This document shows, piece after piece, positions 1 through 7,195 of a DNA stretch of 64,000 nucleotides (positions are counted from its first letter, which is position 1; each line of letters starts with the position of its first letter). The translations under genes and the position numbers were made by a program. The stretch is taken from positions 32,108-96,107 of the forward strand of contig NZ_LMUF01000064.1 in the NCBI RefSeq assembly GCF_009766085.1, given 5' to 3'. The notes below the pieces were generated by a model, which did no database searches, had not been told where the DNA came from, and worked only from the letters and a program-made list of their open reading frames with translations. Source of the stretch: Burkholderia sp. S171 (GTDB taxonomy: Bacteria > Pseudomonadota > Gammaproteobacteria > Burkholderiales > Burkholderiaceae).

Positions 1-1336
1 CCGCCACTTCCGGCGGGGCTTGCCGGAACAATCGCGTGATCCAGCACAGGTACACCAACCCGATCACGAACCAGATTGCGCCTAGCACCAGCGCTGTCTT
101 CTCAAGGCTCGCCAGCAGCCAGATATCCGCGATCGCACCGATCAGCGGAAACACCAGCCCGCCGATCACGCCAATCTTCTTGTCACCATGATCCCCCGAC
201 AAATAGATCCTGACCACGCAAAGATTGACGGCGGTGAACGCGAGGAACGCGCCGAAGTTGATGAAAGACGTTGACGTCGCCACGTCCAGCTTCAGGGCGA
301 TCAAACCCACAATGCCCGCGATCGCGATGTTGATCGCCGGCGTCTTGAACTTCGGATGGATGAAACCAAACACGCGCTTGGGCAGGATTTCATCGCGACC
401 CATGGCGTACAGCAGACGTCCGACGCTAGCCTGTGCCGAGATGCCCGACGCGAACTGCGCGAGGATCAGGCCGGCCAGGAAGACGGTCACGAAGATATCG
501 CCGCCGATCATCTTGGCGACTTCGAACGCGGCCGAATCGGTGTCCTTGAATTCCACGCCCGGATGCGCAAGCTGCATCGTATAAGCGGCCAAAACGAAGA
601 TCGCGCCACCTATCAACGCGATCCACAAGATCGCACGCGGCATGTTCTTTTTCGGGTCGATTGTCTCTTCAGTGAGCGTGGAGACTGCATCGAAACCAAG
701 ATACGAATACGCGGCAATGGCGGCCCCGGCCATGGTCGAGGCGAACGGCACATGGCCTTTGAAGAACGGTTCCGCCAACGCAATCCCGCCAGGACCTGCC
801 GCAGCCGATGCATAGTGCCAGCACAACACGACAAACAAACCGACAATCGCCAGTTGCACGACCATCAACACAATATTGAAGCGCGCGGCCAGTTCAATCC
901 CCACAATGTTCAGCGCGCTCGTCAAGACGATGAACGCGACGATCCAGATCCACGTGGGCACGGTCGGGAACGCGGCGTTCAGATAAGCCGCGCCGATCAA
1001 CCAGATCACCATCGGCAGGAAGAAATAGTCGAGCAGCGTTGCCCAGCCGACCAGGAAGCCCAGATGCGCATTGAAGGTCTTGCGTGTGTAGGTATAAGCG
1101 GAGCCTGCCACCGGATAGAGCCTTGCAAGCTTGCCGTAGCTCAGCGCCGTGAAGGCGATAGCAACGAGGGCAAGTAAGTAGGCGAGGGCGGCGGTGTCAT
1201 CGCTTGCTTTGGCGAGCACGCCATAGGTGCCATATACGATCAACGGCGCCATATAGGCCAGGCCGAACAGCAATACGGACGGCAAGCCGAGTGTGCGTTT
1301 CAGATGCGACTGCGCGGCTACGGACGAGTCTTGCAT
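1..1336 (-). CDS. APC-family amino acid permease (3' end beyond window)
   Basis: Read on the minus strand, one frame stays open from an ATG at 1334-1336 to the window edge, giving about 445 residues. The protein starts with a short polar N-terminus and then a hydrophobic stretch (GLPSVLLFGLAYMAPLIVYG) typical of the first helix of amino acid/polyamine/organocation permeases. Repeated membrane segments follow, for example around GFLVGWATLLDYF and IWIVAFIVLTSALNIVG. A Shine-Dalgarno-like CGGAGA lies 5 bases before the ATG. Only the last few residues should be missing, since the sequence at positions 1-60 already looks like a cytoplasmic C-terminal tail. The next gene on the same strand, a nitrilase-type amidase, lies upstream, so the pair may import and deamidate a nitrogen compound (inference). 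The substrate is unknown. Confidence 0.85.
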   Translation of the reverse strand, partial: MQDSSVAAQSHLKRTLGLPSVLLFGLAYMAPLIVYGTYGVLAKASDDTAALAYLLALVAIAFTALSYGKLARLYPVAGSAYTYTRKTFNAHLGFLVGWATLLDYFFLPMVIWLIGAAYLNAAFPTVPTWIWIVAFIVLTSALNIVGIELAARFNIVLMVVQLAIVGLFVVLCWHYASAAAGPGGIALAEPFFKGHVPFASTMAGAAIAAYSYLGFDAVSTLTEETIDPKKNMPRAILWIALIGGAIFVLAAYTMQLAHPGVEFKDTDSAAFEVAKMIGGDIFVTVFLAGLILAQFASGISAQASVGRLLYAMGRDEILPKRVFGFIHPKFKTPAINIAIAGIVGLIALKLDVATSTSFINFGAFLAFTAVNLCVVRIYLSGDHGDKKIGVIGGLVFPLIGAIADIWLLASLEKTALVLGAIWFVIGLVYLCWITRLFRQAPPEVA

Positions 1337-1425
1337 GATATCTCCGGGACTTTCGACAGGCGTGGGCGGGCGCGTCTGGAGCACGGGCTCCGGACGATTC
1401 ATGTGCTACGGAACTGCTGAAAACT

Positions 1426-2271
1426 TCAGTCGATCAAGCGACGGCGCTCTTCGATCAAAAGCGCACGTGATCCATTTGCGTTATCGACCGGCGTGAGGCC
1501 GAGCGGCACGCGTGCATCGTTCAAATAACGATAGTGCTCACGGCTGGCCTCCAGCCGCTTGAAGTCGATATCCACGCTTAGCAACTTTTCTTGCGCACCC
1601 GCCGCAGCAACGATCTCGCCGAAGGGATCAACCAGCGCGGATTCGCCGGGGAAGGTGAGGTTGTCGTCGCCGGTGCCGCAGCGGTTCACCATGAGCGCGA
1701 ACATCTGGTTTTCCATTGCACGCGCGGTAATGGCCCGCCGATGCACCGGGCCGAACGGATCCATGTTGCCGTTGGTGACGATCAGCAGGTCGGCATCGAG
1801 CGCGGCGACCGCACGGGCGGTCTCGGGAAACTCGATGTCGTAGCAGATCAGCAGTCCGACCGTGATGCCGTTCCACAAGCATGTTTCGAAGCGATCACCC
1901 GGCGTGAACACGCCCACGTCCGACGCCCACAGGTGCGTCTTCCTATAGCGCAGCGTGATCTCTCCTTTGTCATCGACCAGTACGGTCGTGTTGTAGAATC
2001 GCGCGCCTTCGCGTTCGGCCAGGCCCACCGCGACCGAAACTCCAGCGCGTCGTGCAGCGTCGCGTACGGCGGCCAGTGCAGGGCCATCAAGCGACTGCGC
2101 GACGTCCGCGACGTTTTCCCGCGTCGGAAAACCGGACAGGGTTGCTTCGGGGAACACGATCAGCTTCGTGCCCCCGGCGATATCGGCGCGGCAGATTGTT
2201 TCGATGACCTTGCGGGTGTTGTGCCCGACGTCGCCATCGACGAGCGCGAGTTGTGCGAGTTCTGCCTGCAT
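1426..2271 (-). CDS. Carbon-nitrogen hydrolase (nitrilase superfamily amidase)
   Basis: A 281-residue protein with the complete nitrilase-superfamily catalytic triad: Glu42 in FPEATLSGFP, Lys111 in RYRKTHLW and Cys143 in LLICYDIEFPE. Members of this family hydrolyse non-peptide C-N bonds of amides, carbamoyl compounds or nitriles in the cytoplasm. I chose the ATG at 2271 because AAGGAGA stands about 8 bases upstream; an earlier in-frame start at 2322 would put that site inside the gene and add 17 unconserved residues. It lies just upstream of the permease on the same strand and diverges from a LuxR-type regulator. An amide or omega-amide substrate delivered by the permease is a reasonable guess, but the exact substrate is not visible. 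Confidence 0.88.
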   Translation of the reverse strand: MQAELAQLALVDGDVGHNTRKVIETICRADIAGGTKLIVFPEATLSGFPTRENVADVAQSLDGPALAAVRDAARRAGVSVAVGLAEREGARFYNTTVLVDDKGEITLRYRKTHLWASDVGVFTPGDRFETCLWNGITVGLLICYDIEFPETARAVAALDADLLIVTNGNMDPFGPVHRRAITARAMENQMFALMVNRCGTGDDNLTFPGESALVDPFGEIVAAAGAQEKLLSVDIDFKRLEASREHYRYLNDARVPLGLTPVDNANGSRALLIEERRRLID

Positions 2272-2400
2272 TAAATCCGTCTCCTTCCAGATACCTTTCA
2301 AGGGCATTATTCGAGTGCCCACGTTTTCGTCCGGACTATTATCGAGGCATTATTTTTGTCCAGGAATTACCCACCAGGGTTACCCTTACCGGAGGAGACG

Positions 2401-3261
2401 ATGGAGTTTCAATGGCATGATCTCGCGTTCCATAGAGAGATCGGTTCAGCCATCGACGCACTGGACGGCCCGCATTTCTGGGCTCGACTTACGCGGGTGC
2501 TCGAGCGGCATATCAGCTTCGACAGTTGGGTTGCGCTGCGTTTTGCCCGCAACGGACCGCCGCTGGTCTGCGCTGAGCAGGCGTTGCCTGACGGCAAGAT
2601 CGACCTGTTGTTCCAAGATTATCTGGCAGCGCTTTACCAGCTCGATCCATTTTATCTGGCCGCCTTTGAGCAGCGGGTCTCGGGTTTCTACACGCTAGCC
2701 GATGTCGCGCCCGACAACTTCAAGATGACCGAGTACTACCAGCGCTACTTCAAGAAAAACATTGTTGGCGACGAAGTGCATTTTAATGTTTTGATCGACG
2801 CCAATCACACCATGGGGTTTTCACTCGGCAATATGCGCCGTTACGACGAGCGTGAAGTGGCGTTGCTGACGTTGTTCTCGCCTTGGGTGCTCGCCTTGAT
2901 GCAGCAGCGCTTGCGATACGAAAATTTCGGTATGGTGCCAGGAGCTTCCGACGCCGCGGAGGGCGGGCAACACGATCTTCCCGCGCGGTTCGGGATGCTC
3001 ACTGAGAAGAGCGGGCGCGGTGCATTGACGGCGCGCGAAATTGAAGTCGCCATGTTGTCGCTGAGCGGATTCTCATCGCGTGCGATTGCGGAGAAGCTGA
3101 CCATTTCGTTCGAGACGGTCCGCGCGCACAAAAAGCATATTTATTCGAAGCTCGGCATTGGTTCGCAATCAGAGTTGTTTGCGCTGTTCTATGAACCGGG
3201 GTTGCACCCGTTTGCGGAAGGTTCGGAGGGGGACATAACGACGCCCGCGGGGCATCGGTGA
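2401..3261 (+). CDS. LuxR-type transcriptional regulator
   Basis: A 286-residue protein with a C-terminal LuxR/FixJ-type helix-turn-helix at roughly residues 207-262, containing the conserved pattern LTAREIEV...SRAIAEKLTIS..TVRAHKKHIYSKL. The N-terminal 170 residues are not a response-regulator receiver and lack an obvious phosphorylation Asp. They resemble the GAF/autoinducer-like sensor regions found in stand-alone LuxR solos, and the ligand is unknown. The start at 2401 is preceded by GGAGGAG at 7 bases; the longer frame from 2356 would bury this ribosome binding site. It is transcribed divergently from the amidase/permease pair across 129 bases, so it probably controls them (inference). 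Confidence 0.85.
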   Translation: MEFQWHDLAFHREIGSAIDALDGPHFWARLTRVLERHISFDSWVALRFARNGPPLVCAEQALPDGKIDLLFQDYLAALYQLDPFYLAAFEQRVSGFYTLADVAPDNFKMTEYYQRYFKKNIVGDEVHFNVLIDANHTMGFSLGNMRRYDEREVALLTLFSPWVLALMQQRLRYENFGMVPGASDAAEGGQHDLPARFGMLTEKSGRGALTAREIEVAMLSLSGFSSRAIAEKLTISFETVRAHKKHIYSKLGIGSQSELFALFYEPGLHPFAEGSEGDITTPAGHR

Positions 3262-3322
3262 TGTTTCGCTCGCGCCAGCAGAATGCCGAAAGATCAGCCG
3301 GCCGCCGGTGCGAGCGAAAAAT

Positions 3323-3712
3323 TCAATGATGGTAGCGGTACTCCTGCGTGCGCCCGCCGTATCCATACGAAGCTGCCCTGACATCTTCAACATGGATATA
3401 ACTTTCTTCATGCAGATCGCCCAATATCCTGCCGAACCCTTCATAAACCGCCGAGATGTACCGTGCTTTCTCGTCCTTGGTATTCGTTTCGTCGGTGATC
3501 TTGATATCGAAATAGAAACTGGATTTCTTCTGCTCGCTTAGCAGCCGGCCACCAATGACCCAGCTATCCGGGTTAATGAACTGAATGGCGATCGCCGTCA
3601 CCTCTCGCTTCTTGCCCAGGATACTGGAGGTCAGTTCAAGCAACATGTCCGATATGGCAGCAACAGCCTCGGGTGATTTTTCAATGCTTACCTTCACGTT
3701 TAGAATCGGCAT
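3323..3712 (-). CDS. Tautomerase (4-oxalocrotonate tautomerase/MIF superfamily)
   Basis: A 129-residue protein starting Met-Pro-Ile-Leu. After removal of Met, Pro1 would be the catalytic base used throughout the tautomerase superfamily. The spacing, with beta-strand PILNVKVSI, an alpha-helix rich in Ala and Leu, then AIAIQFINPDSWVIGG, fits a MIF-like or doubled 4-oxalocrotonate tautomerase fold of about 115-130 residues. It lies 45 bases downstream of a MarR gene on the same strand. The gap contains a copy of the word also found upstream of marR (3730-3744), so the two genes are probably co-regulated. The physiological substrate is unknown. Confidence 0.8.
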   Translation of the reverse strand: MPILNVKVSIEKSPEAVAAISDMLLELTSSILGKKREVTAIAIQFINPDSWVIGGRLLSEQKKSSFYFDIKITDETNTKDEKARYISAVYEGFGRILGDLHEESYIHVEDVRAASYGYGGRTQEYRYHH

Positions 3713-3726
3713 TTCTCATCTCCAAT

Positions 3727-3744
3727 TAGTTCGCTATACAACTA
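3727..3744 (-). promoter_or_regulatory. Putative MarR operator upstream of tautomerase gene
   Basis: TAGTT(N8)AACTA is an inverted repeat of 5+5 bases. Its 15-base core TTCGCTATACAACTA (3730-3744) recurs with one change at 4198-4212. It lies 15 bases before the tautomerase start. MarR proteins usually bind palindromes of this size overlapping promoters; the assignment to the neighbouring MarR is inference. Confidence 0.45.
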
Positions 3745-3757
3745 TTTAGGAAAAAAA

Positions 3758-4174
3758 TCAGTCGAGGCTCGACCGTGCATCTTTCACGCTTGCGACCGTG
3801 GTCGCAAAGCGTTCCTCACCGAGTTCAGCCTTCAAACGTTTGGTGACCGCAGCACTTGCAGCGTTCAACGAATCCTTGATTCGCAGCGCCTCGTCAGTGG
3901 GATGAATCGCGGTCTCACGTCCGTCGGATGCGGTAAGCCGGCGTTCGATAAACATCAACTTCTGCAAACCGTCCAGTGTCCGCGTTGCAGTGGATCGTGA
4001 AATGGCCAGTTCAGAGGCCAACTCGCTTTGCACGATGCCAGGTTTCGCCAGCACCGCGCGCAGCATGAAACCCTGCGGCGGGGTCAGGCCAAACGCCTTG
4101 TACGCGTTCGCCCACTCGCGCTCGAGGCTTCGCGCAAGTGCCGTTGTGTTGAAGTAAATGCAGTGATCGAACAT
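3758..4174 (-). CDS. MarR-family transcriptional regulator
   Basis: About 138 residues with the winged helix-turn-helix of the MarR family. The recognition region is QSELASELAISRSTATRTLDGL and the wing is IERRLTASDGRETAI, with the usual D-x-R wing-tip pattern. Flanking helices would form the dimer interface. The start is taken at the ATG at 4174; a GTG two codons upstream (4180) is equally possible, and neither has a strong ribosome binding site. It is followed by the tautomerase gene in the same direction. The repeated operator-like word in front of both suggests autoregulation and control of the tautomerase by a small phenolic or similar ligand (inference). Confidence 0.85.
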   Translation of the reverse strand: MFDHCIYFNTTALARSLEREWANAYKAFGLTPPQGFMLRAVLAKPGIVQSELASELAISRSTATRTLDGLQKLMFIERRLTASDGRETAIHPTDEALRIKDSLNAASAAVTKRLKAELGEERFATTVASVKDARSSLD

Positions 4175-4197
4175 GAACACACTGTAGAAGAAAATGA

Positions 4198-4215
4198 TTC
4201 GCTATGCAACTAGTT
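4198..4215 (-). promoter_or_regulatory. Putative MarR operator upstream of marR
   Basis: TTCGCTATGCAACTA (4198-4212) matches the site at 3730-3744 at 14 of 15 positions and runs into the palindrome AACTAGTT (4208-4215). It is placed 24 bases before the marR ATG, suitable for autoregulation. Confidence 0.45.
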
Positions 4216-4372
4216 TTGATTTCCCAATATGCAATACGTAAGCTAATTGACAGACTTTGCTTCTCACCAATCCTTACCGGATATTTCACAAAACTTTCTT
4301 GAATCGTCTGCAGACTGGCGTCCGCGATGCAACGGAAACGTTTGCGCGTATCCCCGAACAAGCGGAGACAGC

Positions 4373-4642
4373 ATGAGACGAACCGCGATATTGGCATTGA
4401 CAGCACTGGCAACGTTGACGCTCGCCGCCTGCGGACCGGACGATCAGGCGGGCGTTAGCGCCACGCAACAAGCCTCGGCTAACGCGTCGTTGCCAGCCAG
4501 CGCCGTTGAGCCGGTTGTGCTGGCAGCACCGTCCGACGACCAGGCCGCGAGCAGTCCCATTGCGGCCGCTCAGGCAAGCCTCGCGGCAGACGCGCAGCAG
4601 GTCGCGCCCGTGCTCCACTCCGCGCCTGCTTCATCCGAGTGA
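4373..4642 (+). CDS. Small putative lipoprotein
   Basis: An 89-residue protein with an N-terminal MRRTAILALTALATLTLAAC signal. The LAAC lipobox predicts lipid attachment at Cys20, followed by Gly-Pro-Asp. The mature part is low-complexity, rich in Ala, Ser, Gln and Val, with no recognisable domain. The start at 4373 has GCGGAGA a few bases upstream; a longer frame from 4247 adds 42 residues that do not resemble a signal peptide. No function can be assigned. It sits alone between the divergent marR gene and phospholipase C, about 100 bases before the latter, and could be expressed separately. Confidence 0.7.
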   Translation: MRRTAILALTALATLTLAACGPDDQAGVSATQQASANASLPASAVEPVVLAAPSDDQAASSPIAAAQASLAADAQQVAPVLHSAPASSE

Positions 4643-4746
4643 GCCTGCAAGCAACGCTCGCCCTTGAATAAAAATCCCCATCCTGATCGGCTCCTTCGAC
4701 CGGGACGGCATTGCCGCAACATCATGACGCCACGAGGTGAATCAAA

Positions 4747-6879
4747 ATGACATTGAATAGCCGCCGCCGTTTCCTGCAGACCGTTGCTACTTCAGCCGGC
4801 GCCGCCGCTGCGCTGACGGTGTTCCCCGAGTCCATTCGCAAAGCGCTCGCCATTCCGGCGTCAGGGCGCACCGGATCGATCAACGACGTTGAACACATTG
4901 TCGTGTTCATGCAGGAGAACCGTTCCTTCGATCACTACATGGGTCACCTGCGAGGTGTACGCGGATACAACGACCGCTTCCCGATCCCGCTGCCCAGCGG
5001 CCAACCGGTGTGGTTCCAGCCATCGAAGGAAGATGCGACGAAACCCGTGCTGCCGTTTCACCTGAATACGCTGACGACCAGTGCGCAATGCATAGGCGAC
5101 CTGGACCACTCGTGGTACCCGACGCACTACGCGATCAATAACGGCCGTTACGACCAGTGGCCCGCGTATAAGACCGATATGACGATGGGTTATCACCTGC
5201 GCAGCGACATTCCGTTTCACTACGCGCTCGCCGATGCCTTCACCGTCTGCGATGCCTACTTCTGCTCGCTGCCCGGCCCGACGCATCCGAACCGCGCGTA
5301 CCTCATGACGGGGATGGTTGATCCCACGGGCACGAAGGGCGGCCCGCTGCTCGACAACAATGACTATGTGGATGGCGACGGTCCGCCGCAATATCAGTTG
5401 CTCTCCTGGACGACCTATCCGGAACGTCTGGAAGCGGCCGGCATCACGTGGCAGATCTACCAGCAAGGCCTGACCGGCGCTGATCCGCTGAACGGCAATT
5501 ACGGCACCAACGTGCTGCAGAATTTTGCGAACATCATCAATGCGCCGCAAGGCTCTTCGCTGCAGTTGCGCGCGAACGCCGTGCGTACGATCGATGACCT
5601 GAAAGCCGACGTGCTGGCGAATAAATTGCCGCAGGTATCGTGGCTGTGTCCGCCCGCCGCGTACTCGGAGCATCCGAAATACACGCCGGCTTACGGGGCG
5701 GAATACACGTCGACAATTCTGGATGCGCTGACCGCTAATCCGGAAGTCTGGAGCAAGACGGTATTGTTCATCATGTACGACGAGAACGATGGTTTCTTCG
5801 ATCACCTCGTGCCGCCGCAGCCGCCTATGTCGCGCGCGCAAGGTTTGTCGACGGTGACCACCGAGGGCGAGCTCCATACGGTCGTCAATCCGGGGCGGGG
5901 TGGCAGCTACACCGCCGACGGCCTGCCGTATGGCCTCGGCCCGCGTGTGCCCATGACGGTTGTTTCACCATGGACGAAGGGCGGTTTCGTTTGTTCGCAA
6001 GTGTTCGATCACACGTCGGTGATTCGTTTTATCGAAGCGCGCTTCGGGGTGATGGAGCCGAACATTACGCCGTGGCGTCGTGCGGTATGCGGCGACCTGA
6101 CCACGGCCTTCGATTTCCGCACGCCCGATGCGCAAATGCCGGTGCTGCCCGACACCAGCAACTACAAGACGATCGCGGACAATCAATGTGCGACGCAACC
6201 GGCGCCGACGGTGCCGGCCGTGCCCGGCGTGATCGATCCGCAAGAGCCCGGTACCCGTTTCGCCCGCGCGCTGCCCTACGAGTTGTATGTGCAAAGCAGT
6301 CTCGATCCGGACTACAAGGCACTGACGCTTCATTTCGCCAATACCGGCTCGCAGGGCGCGCATTTCTATGTCTATTCATCGAACCGCACTGACGGTCCGT
6401 GGCGCTATACCGTTGAGGCGGGCAAGACTTTGCGCGACAGCTTCGACATCAACAGAACGGCGGGCATCTACGCGTTCACGGTCTATGGTCCGAACGGATT
6501 CGTGCGCGAGTTCGCCGGTACGTTGACGCCGCCGGGTAGCGGCAGTCTGTCCCATCCGCCGGCTGACCCCGAATTAGCGGTGCAATACGATGTCGCGAAC
6601 GGCAACGTGTCCGTGAAGTTCACGAACCGGGGCCGCGGCATTGCGCACTTATCGGTAGCCGATAACGCCTATGGTGCGCGGCCGCGTTCGGTGTCGGTGC
6701 CTTCGTTGGGGTCGACGGAAGCGTCGTGGGTTCTGGCCGCGAGTCACCATTGGTACGACCTGAGCGTCACGAGCAACGAAGATCCCACGTTCTTGCGCCG
6801 TCTTGCGGGTCACGTTGAAAACGGCCGGCCGAGTATCAGCGATCCGGCCGCTGTTGCTCCGGTGACGACGCTCGCTTAA
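4747..6879 (+). CDS. Phosphocholine-type phospholipase C, Tat-exported
   Basis: A 710-residue protein of the bacterial phosphoesterase/phospholipase C family (the PlcN/PlcH type of Pseudomonas and Burkholderia, usually about 700 residues). The N-terminus carries a twin-arginine motif SRRRFLQ at residues 5-11, then a hydrophobic Ala-rich segment, so export folded through Tat is expected. The catalytic domain contains MQENRSFDHYMG near residue 55 and YDENDGFFDHLVPP near residue 345, both hallmark motifs. The C-terminal third holds two beta-rich repeats (around 495-590 and 595-690) like the accessory domains of this family. It should hydrolyse phosphatidylcholine or sphingomyelin outside the cytoplasm. 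Whether it is haemolytic cannot be told from sequence. Confidence 0.93.
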   Translation: MTLNSRRRFLQTVATSAGAAAALTVFPESIRKALAIPASGRTGSINDVEHIVVFMQENRSFDHYMGHLRGVRGYNDRFPIPLPSGQPVWFQPSKEDATKPVLPFHLNTLTTSAQCIGDLDHSWYPTHYAINNGRYDQWPAYKTDMTMGYHLRSDIPFHYALADAFTVCDAYFCSLPGPTHPNRAYLMTGMVDPTGTKGGPLLDNNDYVDGDGPPQYQLLSWTTYPERLEAAGITWQIYQQGLTGADPLNGNYGTNVLQNFANIINAPQGSSLQLRANAVRTIDDLKADVLANKLPQVSWLCPPAAYSEHPKYTPAYGAEYTSTILDALTANPEVWSKTVLFIMYDENDGFFDHLVPPQPPMSRAQGLSTVTTEGELHTVVNPGRGGSYTADGLPYGLGPRVPMTVVSPWTKGGFVCSQVFDHTSVIRFIEARFGVMEPNITPWRRAVCGDLTTAFDFRTPDAQMPVLPDTSNYKTIADNQCATQPAPTVPAVPGVIDPQEPGTRFARALPYELYVQSSLDPDYKALTLHFANTGSQGAHFYVYSSNRTDGPWRYTVEAGKTLRDSFDINRTAGIYAFTVYGPNGFVREFAGTLTPPGSGSLSHPPADPELAVQYDVANGNVSVKFTNRGRGIAHLSVADNAYGARPRSVSVPSLGSTEASWVLAASHHWYDLSVTSNEDPTFLRRLAGHVENGRPSISDPAAVAPVTTLA

Positions 6880-6895
6880 CGCAGGGGTAGCCAGC

Positions 6896-6934
6896 GCGAA
6901 CCCGGTACGTGTCGTCCAAAACGTCCGGGTTCGC
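6896..6934 (+). terminator. Hairpin downstream of phospholipase C
   Basis: GCGAACCCGG (6896-6905) and CCGGGTTCGC (6925-6934) are perfect inverted repeats. Inner ACGT/ACGT segments extend the stem to about 14 pairs around one unpaired base. There is no T-run after it, so it may act as an mRNA-stabilising end or Rho-linked structure rather than a classic intrinsic terminator. Confidence 0.45.
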
Positions 6935-6969
6935 GTCGCTAGAAGATTCATCGTTTTCCAATAACGATA

Positions 6970-6999
6970 TTGACGGCAAGCACTAAAGCCCTTTATTGT
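6970..6999 (+). promoter_or_regulatory. Possible promoter for the Thr leader/thrS2 unit
   Basis: TTGACG at 6970-6975 matches the sigma-70 -35 box at five of six bases. TATTGT at 6994-6999 is a weaker -10 candidate with an 18-base spacer. If used, transcription would begin at about 7006-7007, right at the leader ATG, giving a leaderless message. That would account for the lack of a Shine-Dalgarno sequence there. The prediction is by eye. Confidence 0.35.
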
Positions 7000-7006
7000 T
7001 TGCCAC

Positions 7007-7090
7007 ATGAACTCGCATTTCTTCACCCTCACGACCGCGACTACCACGACCACCATCTCAGGCGGGTCGTCTGGAGGCCGTGCGCGATAA
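7007..7090 (+). CDS. Threonine-rich attenuator leader peptide
   Basis: A 27-codon open frame from ATG 7007 to TAA 7088 encodes a peptide with threonine at residues 7, 9, 10 and 12-16: eight Thr codons within ten, followed by Ile17. This is the pattern of the E. coli thrL leader. It ends 22 bases before a GC-rich hairpin with a T-run (7113-7143), and the next gene is a threonyl-tRNA synthetase. The classic reading is ribosome-mediated attenuation: when charged tRNA-Thr is scarce the ribosome stalls at the Thr run. The downstream segment GGAGGCC (7073-7079) can then pair with GGCCCC (7115-7120) and prevent the terminator. When translation reaches the stop codon, the ribosome covers that segment and the terminator forms. 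No clear Shine-Dalgarno is present. Confidence 0.85.
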   Translation: MNSHFFTLTTATTTTTISGGSSGGRAR

Positions 7091-7112
7091 AGTATCGAGG
7101 TGCGTTTTTCAG

Positions 7113-7143
7113 AAGGCCCCGCCGGAAACGGACGGGGCCTTTT
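7113..7143 (+). terminator. Attenuator (intrinsic terminator) before thrS2
   Basis: AAGGCCCC (7113-7120) pairs with GGGGCCTT (7134-7141). The stem continues with G7121-C7133 and CCG/CGG (7122-7124 with 7129-7131) around a GAAA tetraloop, with A7132 bulged, and is followed by TTTT (7140-7143). It lies between the Thr-rich leader peptide and the synthetase start, with no gene end needing it other than the leader. A competing pairing of 7073-7079 with 7115-7120 (six pairs, one bulged A) would disrupt it. Confidence 0.82.
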
Positions 7144-7195
7144 GCGTTGTGCAGCCCCCTGTCCGTTACGGCTCTTGAATTTAACGGAGAGCATT

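Noticed and set aside
4861..5877. Long minus-strand open frame of 338 codons opposite phospholipase C
   Set aside because: It is rich in Arg and His, has no family features, and mirrors the codon bias of the clear plus-strand gene.
7100..7195. Longer N-terminus for the threonyl-tRNA synthetase
   Set aside because: These 32 codons run through the terminator hairpin and match no synthetase domain; the GTG at 7196 has a ribosome binding site.
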